A program made the translations under genes and the position numbers. From assembly GCA_020796225.1 (NCBI GenBank), contig CM036759.1, positions 25,590,313 through 25,654,312 on the forward strand: DNA of 64,000 nucleotides, written 5' to 3'. Origin of the DNA: Arion vulgaris. Its lineage: Eukaryota > Mollusca > Gastropoda > Stylommatophora > Arionidae. Positions 1-10,299 of the stretch are shown one piece after another. Position 1 is the first letter of the stretch, and the number at the start of each line of letters is the position of its first letter. The notes beneath the pieces were generated by a model. It had not been told where the DNA came from. It saw only the letters and a list, made by a program, of their open reading frames with translations, and ran no database searches.

Positions 1-947
1 TGGTGAGGTCCTTCCGTACGCATCGTAAGATAAACACTCTTTAATGATCTTTTAGTGCCGTAAAATTTGGGCTTGGATCTACGCCAAAGAGTATTTACTA
101 CTCTGCGCTGACTGGTTGAGGTCGCTCCGGTAAAGACCCGAGCGATCTCGACCCTTCTAGAGCTAGTCATAGGAACTGTCACATTTCTTGTATTCATTGC
201 TCTTTTACGATCATTTTTTTGCCGTATATTTGTGCTTTTTGATCTTCGTCAAAGAGTATGTCTACAGTATGCACTCTTTCTGACTATATGCGATCCTTCC
301 GGATTAGGAACATTCTCAGACATTGGAGACGCATGTGCTTTGTCAAACAAACGATCATATGTTGGCGGTATGCTTAGAGTTTATGTGATCTGAGCCATGG
401 TGTTTGGACGTCATCTGTGTAGGATGATCGACGTTCGAAAAGTAATTGCCCTTAGTCAATGTTTGGGTTTGTACCAGTCAAGCCTTTGCATTATCGGCCT
501 TACTTTTCTATCCACGGTGAGTTTGTTCCTGAGTAGGAGTATGCTCATCCGTTTCGGGTCGCGTGTTGGCACTTAACAGTTTGCAAGAATTTACTCTGCA
601 TTTTCCCTGCCCTCGTAAAACATTGTACTGGGGCTGCGCACTGATATTATAGAGGGTCGTTTCAATTGGCGCTAGGAACGCAACTGAAATTTTACGCTCG
701 CCATCATCACCACCTCAGCTCTTCCGGGAATGTTAGTTGTAAATGCAACAGTACCTTGTCCGGTTGTTCCACGGAGGGCAGTCTCTTTAGACATCACTCA
801 CCTCAGTTTTTCCGGGGATGTTAGTTGTTAATACAACAGTACCTTTCCCGGTTGTCCCAGGGAGAGCAGTCTCGTTAGGCACTAAAACGCAACTTTAGAA
901 TTTACGCTTTGCCAACCTAACCCAGCAAACGTATCTGCACTAAGCCT
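1..947. other. Intronic/intergenic DNA with a small imperfect duplication
   Basis: No gene is visible. A block starting near 669 (GCAACTGAAATTTTACGC then CACCTCAG...TTCCGGG...TGTTAGTTGT) recurs about 88 bp later at 799-890. A second copy of the flanking AACGCAACT...TTTACGCT motif lies at 880-913. This looks like a local tandem duplication of unknown origin. Confidence 0.5.
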
Positions 948-1442
948 TTGATACGGAGTTTGCCGCAATCTTCCCGTGTGTCGACACGATACGTTATAGC
1001 GTTTTCTGAAACACTTGCCGAGACTTTTGATTCGTTACGCATCGTTGTTATTGATTCTTGCCCCACAGCTGGCAATTTGCTTGCGATCCTTTACTCCGGG
1101 GGAGTTGGGATTCCTTCGCAGACGCTTACTGTTTCTTACGTTTCTGTTGTTTCTCACCGTGCACACCTTCACAATGCCTCTAGCTTGTCCAGACACAGAG
1201 CTCAACTCGGGCCCCCTCGGGCGCACGTTTTGCTCCATGCGGGCCCACGTCACATCCCTGGATGCACCCCTCATCCACTCATGTTTATCCGTTCATCTTT
1301 TTGCTTCGGTCGAGAGAGACGTGCATTAATAGTCACTCTAGGATTCCGCTCGTCTGCGTTGCAAGCGGATCTCATCCAACATGACTACGTCTGCAACACT
1401 ACTTTTACCAGAGTAGCCCTCCCTCAATCTCTGCCCGCTTAG
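948..1442 (+). other. Possible decayed 5' region of a non-LTR retrotransposon
   Basis: Two overlapping frames stay open here (948-1442 and 1015-1329), which is unusual for the surrounding DNA. The second contains a hydrophobic stretch followed by CPDTELNSGP. This resembles the degenerate 2A-like motif (G-D-x-E-x-N-P-G-P) found near the N terminus of some CR1-like and other non-LTR retrotransposon ORFs. The key proline is replaced by serine and no downstream endonuclease is recognisable. The open frames may equally be chance in a GC-richer patch. Low confidence. Confidence 0.2.
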
Positions 1443-2431
1443 CCAGACCGGAACCACTGTCTTTCCAGAGTCACCACGAGGAGGTGGTGCAGGGTCTTGA
1501 TTAGTGCCAGCTCACTAATCCTGGCGCGACGTTGTCCCCATGCGCATGTGACCCCAAATTGATCTTAAATACTTTGGTACTGTACGAAAATCGGCTTTCT
1601 AATTTACTCTTATGGATTTTCAAATGTCAAAGATTTTGTTACGGGCTCAACTTGAGCGTTATCAACCGTCCCCAGTGCTTTTCCTGGTACCTACTTGAGG
1701 CTGGGTCGGCCTGATTAACTAAGCTAAAACATTCTACTTGTAAAGACCAGTAAGTTATCAGTTTTGATTTAAAGCTACTAGTCGCGATTGTATATTGGTT
1801 TCTCTCCCTCCCCTCCCAAAGTTTGAAACAGCCTAATTAGTGTTTCTCGATGACATTCAAAAAGCCTCTTTTGTTATTGTAGAGTTTCTCATGACTTGAG
1901 TTTCAATACATTCTACTGTCCATCAAAGTTGGTATCAAAACTCATTGATATGTATATGTATGTATATATTTCTCTCGTACTTTTATACGTTACATATGGT
2001 CTGCAAGTAATTTCTTCATACCGCTTTGCCCTAGGCAACTAGGTATCTCTTCCATGGTATTGAGTCCGATACTCCTGACCTCTCTCCAGCAAAGTTCATT
2101 TCAGTGTTTTCCTAGGGCGTCCTATCTTTCTTAAACCACCCCCCTCCCCTTTCAATGGCTACTTTTGTATTCTTTGATCATTTCTTCTCAAGGTATGCCC
2201 AACATATCTCCTTCTTATAACAGTTGTTACTAGTGGTTGACCAGACATATTTCTGAATACATGCAATTGCTACAGATAACTTGTTATGGGGGACAATGTA
2301 TCAACAATCCTGGTAGTCTGCATTTATGTGAACTTGTAGCTGTCATGGTTATTGTGCTTATCTATCATTACGAAACTCATTATACCATTCTGTCCATGTT
2401 TTGTCTAGCAACATTATTTGATCTCATTCTA
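1443..2431. other. Gene-free intron sequence
   Basis: AT-rich sequence with no recognised exon, RNA gene or repeat family. A short TATG/TATA stretch lies near 1950-1970. Confidence 0.4.
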
Positions 2432-2674
2432 CAGGGTGTTCAAGATAATTGCAGCCCCAATGACAAATCGAAAGTTGCCAGATAACCTATCGCGTTTTGT
2501 TTGGTTCTGACTAGCTCGTCCTACGTCACATTTGTTCATTGCCCCTTCCCGCACTACAATTACACACCATCACACAACCTTGACCTATACTACGTCATAA
2601 CTGAACCTTCTCATTTCCACACATATATGCCAGATTAGCTACATTCATAGGCTGTTTTTAAGTTGAACACCCTG
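2432..2674. mobile_element. Mariner-like MITE, family M1 (copy 1)
   Basis: A 243-bp element is bounded by the inverted termini CAGGGTGTTCAAGATAA and TTAAGTTGAACACCCTG, with TA on both sides (2430-2431 and 2675-2676). A TA target duplication and short termini fit a non-autonomous Tc1/mariner derivative. It has no coding capacity. Related copies lie at 59407-59662 (full length) and 60133-60259 (truncated). It ends 45 bp before the first CEP170 exon in the window. Confidence 0.75.
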
Positions 2675-2719
2675 TATAATTTGTCTCCATTACATAATTC
2701 AATTTCATTACATCCTCAG

Positions 2720-2821
2720 AGTTGGCTACAGTAAAGAAAGGTACACCACTATATGGTCAACCATCTTGGTGGGGTGAAGTTGAAGGTGATGCTGCTTCCA
2801 GTAGTAGTTCAAAACTTGATG
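2720..2821 (+). CDS. CEP170: CEP170 homologue, internal exon (GTPLYGQPSWWG motif)
   Basis: This is the first exon visible in the window. It lies between an acceptor (CATCCTCAG) and a canonical donor (GATG|GTAAGA at 2821/2822), and ends in phase 1. The translation contains KKGTPLYGQPSWWGEVEGD. From knowledge of the family, vertebrate CEP170 has the nearly identical GTPLYGQPSWWGDDEVD just after its N-terminal FHA domain. That motif is highly diagnostic. A poly-serine stretch follows. CEP170 is a centrosomal (mature-centriole appendage) and microtubule-associated protein. The exons for the FHA domain must lie upstream, outside the window. An alternative acceptor two bases downstream (2722) would remove the split codon, so the exact left edge is uncertain by 2 bp. 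Confidence 0.85.
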
Positions 2822-2954
2822 GTAAGATAGTTTGTCTTTGGATTCATTTTGCTAATCTAATCATACGTCATATCCACATTGTGCTTTATAAAACTGTATC
2901 CCCTCATGTGATGCTTATGAAAAGTTACCAACAACACTAGAAAAGACAGAGTCC

Positions 2955-3273
2955 CCAAAATTAACATAAGAAGAAAGTTGGGACAGAACCTTGCTTGAAT
3001 TACATTGAGAAACAAATAATTAAGTGGTTCGGTCACTTAATAAGAATGCAGTCAAAGTCCACTGTATACAGAGTCTTCCACAACAGAACATCAGGAAAGA
3101 AGGCTAGGAGAAGGTATCTGAAAAAAAAGATGGTTAGGTCGCATAGCAGAATCCTGTCAAAAAGCAAAAATAAATATCACCTAAGCCACTAGAGTAGTGC
3201 AAGACAAAAACAGAAAACCAAGACACTTGGCAACAACCCGGTAACAGTGTGACGACAAAAGAAGAAGAAGAAT
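2955..3273 (+). mobile_element. LINE 3' end, family L-A (copy 1)
   Basis: This is a decayed C-terminal end of a non-LTR retrotransposon ORF. It includes NYIEKQIIKWFGHLIRM and STVYRVFHNRTSGKKAR, the usual '(K/R)WFGH(L/V)xRM...G(K/R)xxR' tail of RTE-like reverse transcriptases. It ends in CAACCCGGTAACAGTGTGACGAC followed by a GAAGAAGAAG tail. Copies with the same tail lie at 13214-13990 (minus) and 40440-40735 (plus). Confidence 0.8.
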
Positions 3274-3524
3274 TTATTTCTACATATATAGAATTGATTC
3301 TACACAAAATTAAATAGTATGTTATTTCTATGTATATTTGTTCAGAACGTAGTATACCTCTCTTACATAGACCTGTACTTGATACCTCTGATTATCATAT
3401 TTTTGGACCCTGCAAAGACACTTTGAGAGAAAAAAGATTTGTTGATAAGGTAAAAAAAAAAAGCAATGCATTCCTTCCTGAAGACACAGCGAAAAAATTG
3501 TATTCTGATGGAAGTAGTTGGTTC

Positions 3525-3800
3525 ATCTGTGGGAGAAGACACCTCGAAATAGAAGAAGACATACCTGAATGGAGAGGGGACACTGATGATAAGGAAAGCA
3601 AGACCTCGCAAAATTCTGATAAAAGTAGTTAGATCAGCAATTGGAGAAAGCATCTTCTGAAGTCGGAGAAGGCATGCCTGAATGGTGAGGGACACTAATG
3701 ATAAGGAAAGCAAGCCTTCATGCAAAAATCAGTCAGAATCGCCATACTAGGCACCCTGACTATACCTGCATTCATAGCGGGTTAACAAGAAGAAGAGCAA
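3525..3800 (+). repeat. SINE S8-type 3' domain, duplicated in tandem
   Basis: Two imperfect copies (about 3530-3640 and 3645-3750) share 'GGAGAA..CAT.CCTGAATGG.GAGGG.ACACT.ATGATAAGGAAAGCAAG'. The same domain forms the 3' part of the tRNA-headed SINE at 61410-61700 and also occurs at 61245-61375, 24566-24720 (minus), 52820-53000 (minus) and 54512-54660 (minus). The block ends in AACAAGAAGAAGAG. An ORF at 3330-3632 overlaps it and is not a credible exon. Confidence 0.55.
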
Positions 3801-3869
3801 GTGGGAGAAGTGTATTGAAAATGAGGATGATTATGTAGAAAAATGATATATTATGTGTGTCTATAATTA

Positions 3870-4117
3870 CTTCTTCTTTGTGTTTGTTCTTTACAACCAA
3901 TTTTAATCACTCTTTGTGATATGTTTGATCTTTGCCAAGAACGTGTATATGTTGCACATTGGTTTGGTAGGCCCTAAACGCATAGACTTCTATACGTTTA
4001 GAACATGTGCATCCGATTTCAGCCAAACCTCCTTAGTCGCCTCTTATGACATGCGTGGCAGGTAACAGTGGTTTCACTCTTTACACCCCAAATTTGGGCC
4101 CCGGTAACCACTTGGGC
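3870..4117 (-). mobile_element. SINE family S2 (copy 1), with 13-bp target duplication
   Basis: A 248-bp SINE lies in minus orientation. It starts (minus strand) with CGCCCAAGTGGTTACCGGGG and ends in a (GAA)n tail. It is flanked by the 13-bp direct repeat GTGTCTATAATTA (3857-3869 and 4118-4130), which shows insertion by target-primed reverse transcription. The internal core reads GCATGTCATAAGAGGCGACT. Other copies lie at 5603-5735 (partial), 25983-26110 (divergent), 30306-30558, 53977-54225 and 60791-61042. Confidence 0.9.
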
Positions 4118-4262
4118 GTGTCTATAATTAAATTGCATATATTTAAAAAGTTTTATTTGTTGTTACTTTCTAAAACACCTTCACACACACACACACAGCA
4201 ATGCAAGACTCCTTACACATCTTTTATGTTATATTTATAAATAAAATGTGTCTTAATTTTAG

Positions 4263-4540
4263 GTGAAAACAACAGCAGCAAGAATTCCCGTCCCACAAAT
4301 CTTGGCTTGAAAGGAAGTGAAGGTTCTGGCACTACAAAATCTGGGGCTGCGTCCAGAACTGTTGCTATGGAGAGTGAGCAAATCAAACGATATTCATGCC
4401 CTACATACATGGAAATTCCTATCAAAGATGATGACTCTCCTGAGCGTGTAGATAAAGTCAAAGATATCCCAACTCCTGCCAAAAGTGTCAGCTCGTCACT
4501 GTCCAAGGACAGCTTGTCAGTGTCCCCAGAGCTTAAACAG
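4263..4540 (+). CDS. CEP170: CEP170 homologue, internal exon
   Basis: This exon lies between acceptor TCTTAATTTTAG (AG at 4261-4262) and donor CTTAAACAG|GTTAGT. It starts in phase 1, matching the previous exon, and ends in phase 0; 278 nt. Joined to the previous exon it reads G-E-N-N-S-S-K-N-S-R without a stop. It contains YSCPTYMEIPIKDDD, which aligns by eye with the 'PSYFEIPTK' element that follows the PLYGQPSWWG motif in vertebrate CEP170. The rest is Ser/Lys/Glu-rich and probably disordered (TPAKSVSSSLSKDSLSVSPE). The exon order matches the family's order. Confidence 0.85.
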
Positions 4541-4671
4541 GTTAGTCAACTCTTAACTACTTACTGGATTGTAAAAGTATTCACATGGTTCTTGCATGAA
4601 TCCTAAGGTGGGGATTCTTATCAAAACTCTAAAACACTTCTTTGTAGTGCATCTTGGAGATAAGCATCTTC

Positions 4672-4915
4672 ATGATCTATGTGGTTAAGTAGTTAAGCCC
4701 TCACCTTGCGTTCAGAAGATTGTGGATTCGAATCCAGGCTGCACTATTTTGTTCACTGGTGCATTTATCCAGAGTTCCCTAGGACCTAGCGGAGCTAGTG
4801 CTTTGTTCAATACTCTCGACAGATGGCGTACCATTTCTGCGGAGAAGGACCGAGCCATATGGGGTAAATCCCGGTGCAATAAAGTCAATCCTTCAGCTTT
4901 AGACCCCATTTTTAT
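4672..4915 (+). mobile_element. tRNA-derived SINE family S1 (copy 1)
   Basis: The head is tRNA-like: box A-like GTGGTTAAGTAGTTAAGCCC and box B-like GATTCGAATCC. The body shared with the other S1 copies follows (GCTTTGTTCAATACTCTCG, CCATTTCTGCGGAGA, GGACCGAGCCATATGGGGTA). The tail is GTCAATCCTTCAGCTTTAGACCCC. Other copies: 14865-15092 (+), 20661-20902 (-) and 45955-46200 (+). The last one carries the 46-bp satellite. An ORF at 4722-4964 is produced by the SINE and is not a gene. Confidence 0.85.
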
Positions 4916-5119
4916 GGCATACAATTTACCTTATCAACGTTTATGGATTAAGTTCTGGCACTGAATATATGTATTAGATAATGTTAGTTCTGTAGCATGT
5001 AACTCTTTCATACTGACTGCACCATCAGACTAGCATATTTGTAGCATTCATAAACTGATCGGATTTTGTTCTTCAACTTCTTATGCATTTATTGTTCTTA
5101 TTTTGTGTGTATCATCCAG

Positions 5120-5341
5120 CCAAATAGAAATGCCAAAGTGCAGAGTTGCAGTCCTGATGTGAATCCCTCAACATCTTTCACAATCGATCTAGATGATACA
5201 GAGCGACCACCAAAAAAATCTCTGAATATTGGCAGTAGTATCAGCGAGTTTGTGCCTTCCAAGATCCGCAAGAACTTTCGGGAAAGGAAGGCCATGTCTT
5301 CTAAGACTAGCTCAAAGGAATCAACACCCAGCAGAAATTCT
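5120..5341 (+). CDS. CEP170: CEP170 homologue, internal exon (SFTIDLDD motif)
   Basis: Acceptor ATCATCCAG, donor AATTCT|GTAAGT; phase 0 at both ends; 222 nt (74 codons). The translation contains STSFTIDLDDTERPPKK, corresponding to the 'ASFTIEFDD' element of vertebrate CEP170. A basic stretch follows (SKIRKNFRERK), then a Ser-rich end. Frame and phase are continuous with the exon ending at 4540. The whole segment is predicted to be flexible. A minus-strand ORF over the same bases is a shadow. Confidence 0.87.
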
Positions 5342-5602
5342 GTAAGTCTTATTATATCTTGATTCAGTTGCATACAATTTTTCCAATATAAAGTTTTCAT
5401 TTACCACAAAGAACCACACAGGAAAAGTACAATGAGCGCAGAACAAAAGGAAGACCATGCAAAAGATAGAGTGACTGCATCAAGAACAGCGTTAAGAAAA
5501 TTAATAACAGCTTACAAAGTGCATTAACAGAAGCACACACAAGATCACTACATTCTTCTTCCCTCCCCCATATCCCCAACACTTCTATAAAGAAGTAAAT
5601 GG

Positions 5603-5735
5603 CGGCTATGCGTTTAGGGGCCTACCAAACCAATGTGCAACATATACATATTCTTGGCAAAGATCAAACATATCACAAAGAGTGATTAAAATTGGTCGTA
5701 AAGAACGAACGCAAAGGTGAAAGAGAAGAAGAAAG
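5603..5735 (+). mobile_element. SINE family S2, 5'-truncated copy
   Basis: This is the plus-orientation 3' part of S2 (ATGCGTTTAGGGGCCTACCA ... AAAGAACGAACGCAAAG), with a GAA-rich tail (GAGAAGAAGAAAG). It lacks the CGCCCGAGTGG head and the core, so it is 5'-truncated, as is common for retroposed copies. Confidence 0.75.
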
Positions 5736-5741
5736 TCTTCA

Positions 5742-6318
5742 TTTAGAAATGTTTCTAGTATAGTCAGATCTTGATTCCTCTTTATTCACACTGAAAATTG
5801 ATACTTGTTACGTTGTGTTGCTGTTTACATCAGTTATCAGCACTTCATTATTGTGACTAGGTTTGCCTTACCTCTTTGATTCCTACTCGCTTAGCCAGAC
5901 TGCACTGGAAAAGTGGTTTTCTTGTGACATATTTGAATGGGTTGGTATTCTCTGGCTTTCTTTCAAATCGCAGAAGTCTACTGGACTTGATTTGGCAAAG
6001 ATTGCCATGTCATCTGGACAGCAGAGAAATATGCCGCAACAAACTATATTCTGGTTCAGAGGAGAGTAGATAAATTAGGGAACATGACACATAACTGGGG
6101 GGGTCTAAAACTATACGACACAGGAACCACTATAACCCTGTTCTCTCCCCTACAAAGGAAAATATATGTTTGGTTAGAAAAACCATCTAATAATATCTCA
6201 AACAGATACACTTATATTTCTTAGATTAACTTAAACACCAGTCACATAGAAACCAAATTTAGGAGAAAGAAATAATAGAAGAGCTATTCAACTAGTACAT
6301 AATGGGGAGTTAACCAAA
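5742..6318. other. Intron sequence, no gene recognised
   Basis: Two overlapping ORFs of about 65 codons (5863-6073) have no flanking splice sites consistent with CEP170 phase and no recognised family. The sequence is AT-rich and otherwise featureless to my eye. Confidence 0.35.
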
Positions 6319-6330
6319 GGATTCTAAATC

Positions 6331-6577
6331 TTCTTCTTCGAACGCTCCATTTCGACGCCTTGTTAACCACTCTTTGTGATTTGTATGTGATCTGAGCCTA
6401 AGAGTGATTGTACATTGTGCCAGTTAATCGCCTACAAGTAGGCCAGCACATCCTATTTCTGTGATGCTTTTTATTTACTAGGGTAGCTTCCTAGGTCCTA
6501 CATCAGTCGCCTCTTACGACATGCCTTGTAGGTCACAGTGGTACTATTATTTGCTTCCTTTTCGGCACCATACAGGC
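6331..6577 (-). mobile_element. SINE family S3 (copy 1), with 12-bp target duplication
   Basis: A minus-oriented SINE with a (GAA)n tail at 6331. It is flanked by the direct repeat GGATTCTAAATC (6319-6330 and 6578-6589). The plus-strand text carries GAACGCTCCAT, CACTCTTTGTGAT, TGATCTGAGCCTAAG, AGTAGGCCAGCAC and the core TCGCCTCTTACGACATGC. The core is shared with S2, but the remainder differs. Other copies: 17822-17972 (+), 18727-18974 (-), 33505-33745 (-) and 60457-60710 (+). Confidence 0.9.
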
Positions 6578-6735
6578 GGATTCTAAATCAAGTAAGTCCA
6601 TACAGGGGATTCTAAATCAAGTAAGTCCAACAGGGGATTCTAAATCAAGTAAGTCCATACAGGGGTATTCTAAATCAAGTAAGTCCATACAGGGGGATTC
6701 TAAATCAAGTAAGTCCATACAGGGGTAGTCAGTCC
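6571..6735. repeat. 29-bp tandem array starting at the SINE S3 target duplication
   Basis: Five to six copies of about 29 bp (CATACAGGGGATTCTAAATCAAGTAAGTC) with spacing 28-30 bp. The first unit contains the right-hand target-site duplication of the adjacent S3 SINE (GGATTCTAAATC). The single left-hand copy at 6319-6330 is not followed by AAGTAAG. So the array lies on the SINE's 5' side and includes the duplicated target. Confidence 0.85.
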
Positions 6736-6739
6736 CATT

Positions 6740-7830
6740 ATAGAAATGTATCTAACTTTTTGGAGCAATAGCAGTCAAGTCAAACTTAGTGAAGCTGGAC
6801 AAAGTCCAAAAACATGGGTCTAAGGGTAACTATTAGAACTATGAGAAACACGCCTATAACGTAGATGTAGAAGACAGCAGATGTAGAGCGTTAAAAACAG
6901 ACTTGTAAGGAAAATTCCCAATCACCTGACATATGAAATCTTTGGACAATATAAGAATACACTCTAAACCAAAATTGGAATGTGTGAGGCTCACATGTCA
7001 GAGCACTGGATGCTGCTCAGATCAATCAGTAATATATTTAGATGCCCCAGGTTGATTTCCAAACACATACAAAATTAACAGAAAAGTTTGTTATTCTCTG
7101 TTTCATAAACAATATCTCAAAGAAACATGGACACGAGTGTTCACGTATGTCAAGAATGGAGGCAGCAGATTCTATCACATACCCTAACAGGGAAACCTGA
7201 GACACATTCTCTTACAATAGGAGAAAGATGCCTAACTATACAGTAGATACAACAGCAGTTCTATCTGCCATACAGTCTACACAGTAAAGAGATGTTGTTT
7301 TAAATGAATCAAGGTCTGTGTTCTCTAAGCCATTGCACGTTTCAAACAAAACAGAGCTAATTTGTCCAGAAAAACAACATAGCGGGCCCTGCAGTGGATC
7401 TCAACCCACTGCAATAGTTCTGGAAAGGAAAAGATAGATGAGCAGACAAGAACTGGAGAAAACCTGGAGCAGCCTCACATATCTAACATCTTAAAATAAG
7501 TAAAGATGCTCCAGAAACAGCCATGAAAATGAAGTGGCAAAAGTAACGAGTATGCGAGCCACAGCAGGTTCAGAACAGGACACTGTAGTCTCAGAGCCTA
7601 CCTGCACAAAATGGGGCTAAGAGAATCTACTGCTTCTGACTGCGGAGCACCCAGGCAGACTTTAGAACATGTCTTGCAAAACTGTCTATCCTTGCCAGTT
7701 AAAGAATAAAAATATATTCTAAGGTTTAACATTAAAGATAAATTATGTGGGACTGACAAAGACCTTAGGCACACCATGCTGTTCACAACCCACTCTGAAT
7801 AGAAACATAACTGGCGTTGATCACAGAAGA
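6740..7830 (+). mobile_element. Decayed LINE 3' region, Jockey/I-like with RNase H tail (L-E type)
   Basis: The clearest stretch is 7560-7700. Read in the plus strand with small breaks, it gives RTGHCSLRAYLHKMGL, ASDCGAPRQTLEHVLQNC. This is the 'R(T/S)GHxxLxxHL...C.C....T..H.L..C' zinc-knuckle-like tail that follows RNase H in many invertebrate Jockey/I-type elements. The same tail occurs in the remnants at 25480-25640 (+) and 33993-34150 (-). Upstream sequence is too broken to assign. It is interrupted by many stops and is not functional. Confidence 0.65.
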
Positions 7831-7962
7831 AGAAGAAATGGAGTCTAAGAACAATACTATATTTTGTGAAATGTTAGTGAGTTGAAGTCATAACTGCAAA
7901 TTGTCTTTTAAAGAACCTGAAGACATTCTAAAAATGAATTGTATTGTCATTGCATATTTCAG

Positions 7963-8167
7963 GAGGAGCAAGATTTGTCTCCCCTTTCCCAGCGCAAGAT
8001 TGATGAAATTTGGAGCACAGCCGCGGAAAGTAAAGGAAAATCGTGGCTCTCTGGTGTACAAACAACAGCTGGTACCTCATTGAGATCTCCTAACTTGGAG
8101 GACATTGATCGATTATCAGAGTTCTCAGATGAGAGGAGGTCACTTGACAGGGAAAGTGATAAGAGAG
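7963..8167 (+). CDS. CEP170: CEP170 homologue, internal exon
   Basis: Acceptor TGCATATTTCAG, donor AAGAGAG|GTAATA; starts in phase 0 (matching the exon ending at 5341) and ends in phase 1; 205 nt. The translation begins EEQDLSPLSQRKIDEIWSTA and contains NLEDIDRLSEFSDERRSLDRE. It is acidic/basic, low in hydrophobics and has no named domain. Its position corresponds to the variable region between the SFTI(E/D) element and the GTYTIE element of vertebrate CEP170. Assignment rests on exon order, phase on both sides and the good splice sites. Confidence 0.8.
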
Positions 8168-9681
8168 GTAATAAGGCAATCATTTGAATACCACTTATGC
8201 AGAATTATGCCAATTATGTATTATGGCAGTTTTATTAAATATCGAAAAAATAGTGAAGAGGCAGGGTTCATCTCATGTTTCATATCTGCAGTCAGGGTCA
8301 GGAAAATACTTGGTAATAGATTCATGAGGCTAACAAAGCAAATATCAACATGATCATATTTCCTGTTAGGAGGAAATCAAATTATTCATCTTTAGTATAC
8401 CTACCTTGATGTTGCAAGATAGTTATGACAAAGTCCTTTCATGGAACAGAAGACTGCCCAGCTCATGTCTTTGCACACACACACTATCAAAGTCTAAAAC
8501 CTTCATGTTTGTAAGAAAACTGAAAACCTTCCCTGTAAGAAAGAGTTGTCAGAAGATCCTGCAACATTTAGTGAAAAGTACAAATTAATACACCCTTGAG
8601 GATTGGAAACAAACATTGACAGATAGTTGGAAAACAAAAAAACATTTGATGAAGATTAGAACATAAGGAAACTATAACAACCAAAGAGATTGTCCTAGAA
8701 TGCTACTTGTGATGAATATGTAACATACTTCTGGTCATCATATTTGCATCTTTGTTTTCTTTCTTCTTTTCTCTAGTCCTGTTTTGCCTCACAGTCAGAA
8801 TAAGAAGAGATTTCTAGAATGGGCTTTTGTGTACGCTTCATAAACAATGTTTTTGTCGCCCGTTATTTTAATAACTTGTGTAACAGATATTCATCTATCC
8901 TTTGATTGATACCACATTTCCATACACCAGAAGTTCCTATCTTAACTTGTTATCTCATTCTGTTGTGACCAGTCTGGATTGTCATTTGAGTTTTTTTTTC
9001 TTAAACTAATATCATTCATGTTTTTATGGGGATATAGGTGTTCCACTTCTCACATGTCCATGTATCTGCTTTTAACAAATCTGCTGGTCTATTCATATAT
9101 TAAACTTATGTCTGGTGATTCTGATTTTAACTATACCCATTAAGTGCATTTGTTTTTTACAATTTATTCTTCTGTGATCATCACTAATTTTCCCACATCT
9201 ATATAGCTTAACATTGATTACTTCACACCATACTTCACACCCTTTTTCTAAATTCACTCAAACAGCCAGTGTGTGTTTTTTCTCCAGGAATACTTCTTCA
9301 ATTTCTTGATCATTATAATGTGATCTGGTCTTCAGTAGATCTATAATTTCTAAATTCAGCATGATGTGGGTCTAAACTATGTTTTCTTTCTAGATACTAC
9401 ATTAGTCTGGTGTTTATCATACTTTCATTTAAATTTCATAAACAGATGAGTAAACTAAAAAATCTTTGATCATTTGGGTGTGTTGAATCTTCTTTGGTAT
9501 CATCAATCTTCTTATTTTCATGTTTATGCTAGGATTCCTTTCTTCCAGCTTCAATTTATTACTTTGTGCAATTTCTGTTTTCTTTTTGTACCTAAACCTA
9601 TCATAATTTCATTTATCTCATCTTTAACAGTTGCTTTATTTTTCTGTGGTGATCTCATTGCCTCTTTCATTTCTTCCTTAA
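8168..9681. other. Intron sequence with a dispersed repeat fragment
   Basis: No exon is recognised. A segment of about 75 bp at 8777-8852 (TCCTGTTTTGCCTCACAG...AGAAGAGATTTCTAGAA...CTTCATAAA) recurs at 12961-13036, so part of this interval belongs to a dispersed element, probably an old minus-strand LINE. The rest is T-rich and unassigned. Confidence 0.4.
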
Positions 9682-9978
9682 CTCTTTCCACGCTTTAAGC
9701 TGCACACTGCGCCACGGCAGAAGTCCGTTGCACACTATTAGCTGCACACTCCGCCATAGAGTTGCTTCCCTTATAAGAAGTTTTTCTAGTTTTACTTCTA
9801 CTGTTTTACTTCTACTACTTTTCAACTTTGTTATTCTATTAGATTGTTCAGTTTTCATCAATTTAGTATATAATAATATATATATGTTTATTTATTGACG
9901 AGTAGTTGGGATCGTATTTTGTTTTACCTCCCTTGAATTAACTGCTTAAAAATTGAGGAAATAACTGCGTGGAAAGAG
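9682..9978. mobile_element. piggyBac-like MITE
   Basis: A 297-bp element with exact terminal inverted repeats CTCTTTCCACGC / GCGTGGAAAGAG, flanked by TTAA on both sides (9678-9681 and 9979-9982). TTAA targets are the hallmark of the piggyBac superfamily. The interior has two GCTGCACACT(G/C)CGCCA motifs and a TACTTCTACT repeat, and no ORF. Only one copy is seen in the window. Confidence 0.75.
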
Positions 9979-10299
9979 TTAATTAAGTGTGTCATATGTG
10001 CTTCTCAGGTGCAATCTTTAGGTGGTTGTCATGCTGTGTCTTCTTCTATAATGGTTGGTTTCCTATTTGCAATTATATCACACTGTTATGTGCTTGCATG
10101 GTGTCCATTTAACATGTCTAAATTTTTCCCTGGGGGCATGTTGTCACTAGTTTAATTGTCATTTGTTGTGTGATCCTTTGTTATTTAATGCTATTGCCAT
10201 CTTCCATAGTTTGTTTTCTTCTCTGTTCAAGTTGAGATTTTTCAGCTTTTTTCTCTCCAGGAGTACCATATTGTCTGATTTAGAGTTTTCCAGTATTTA

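Noticed and set aside
3330..3632. A 100-codon ORF considered as a CEP170 exon
   Set aside because: The exons at 2720-2821 and 4263-4540 join in phase without it, its second half is a repeated SINE-type domain, and it shows no CEP170 similarity.
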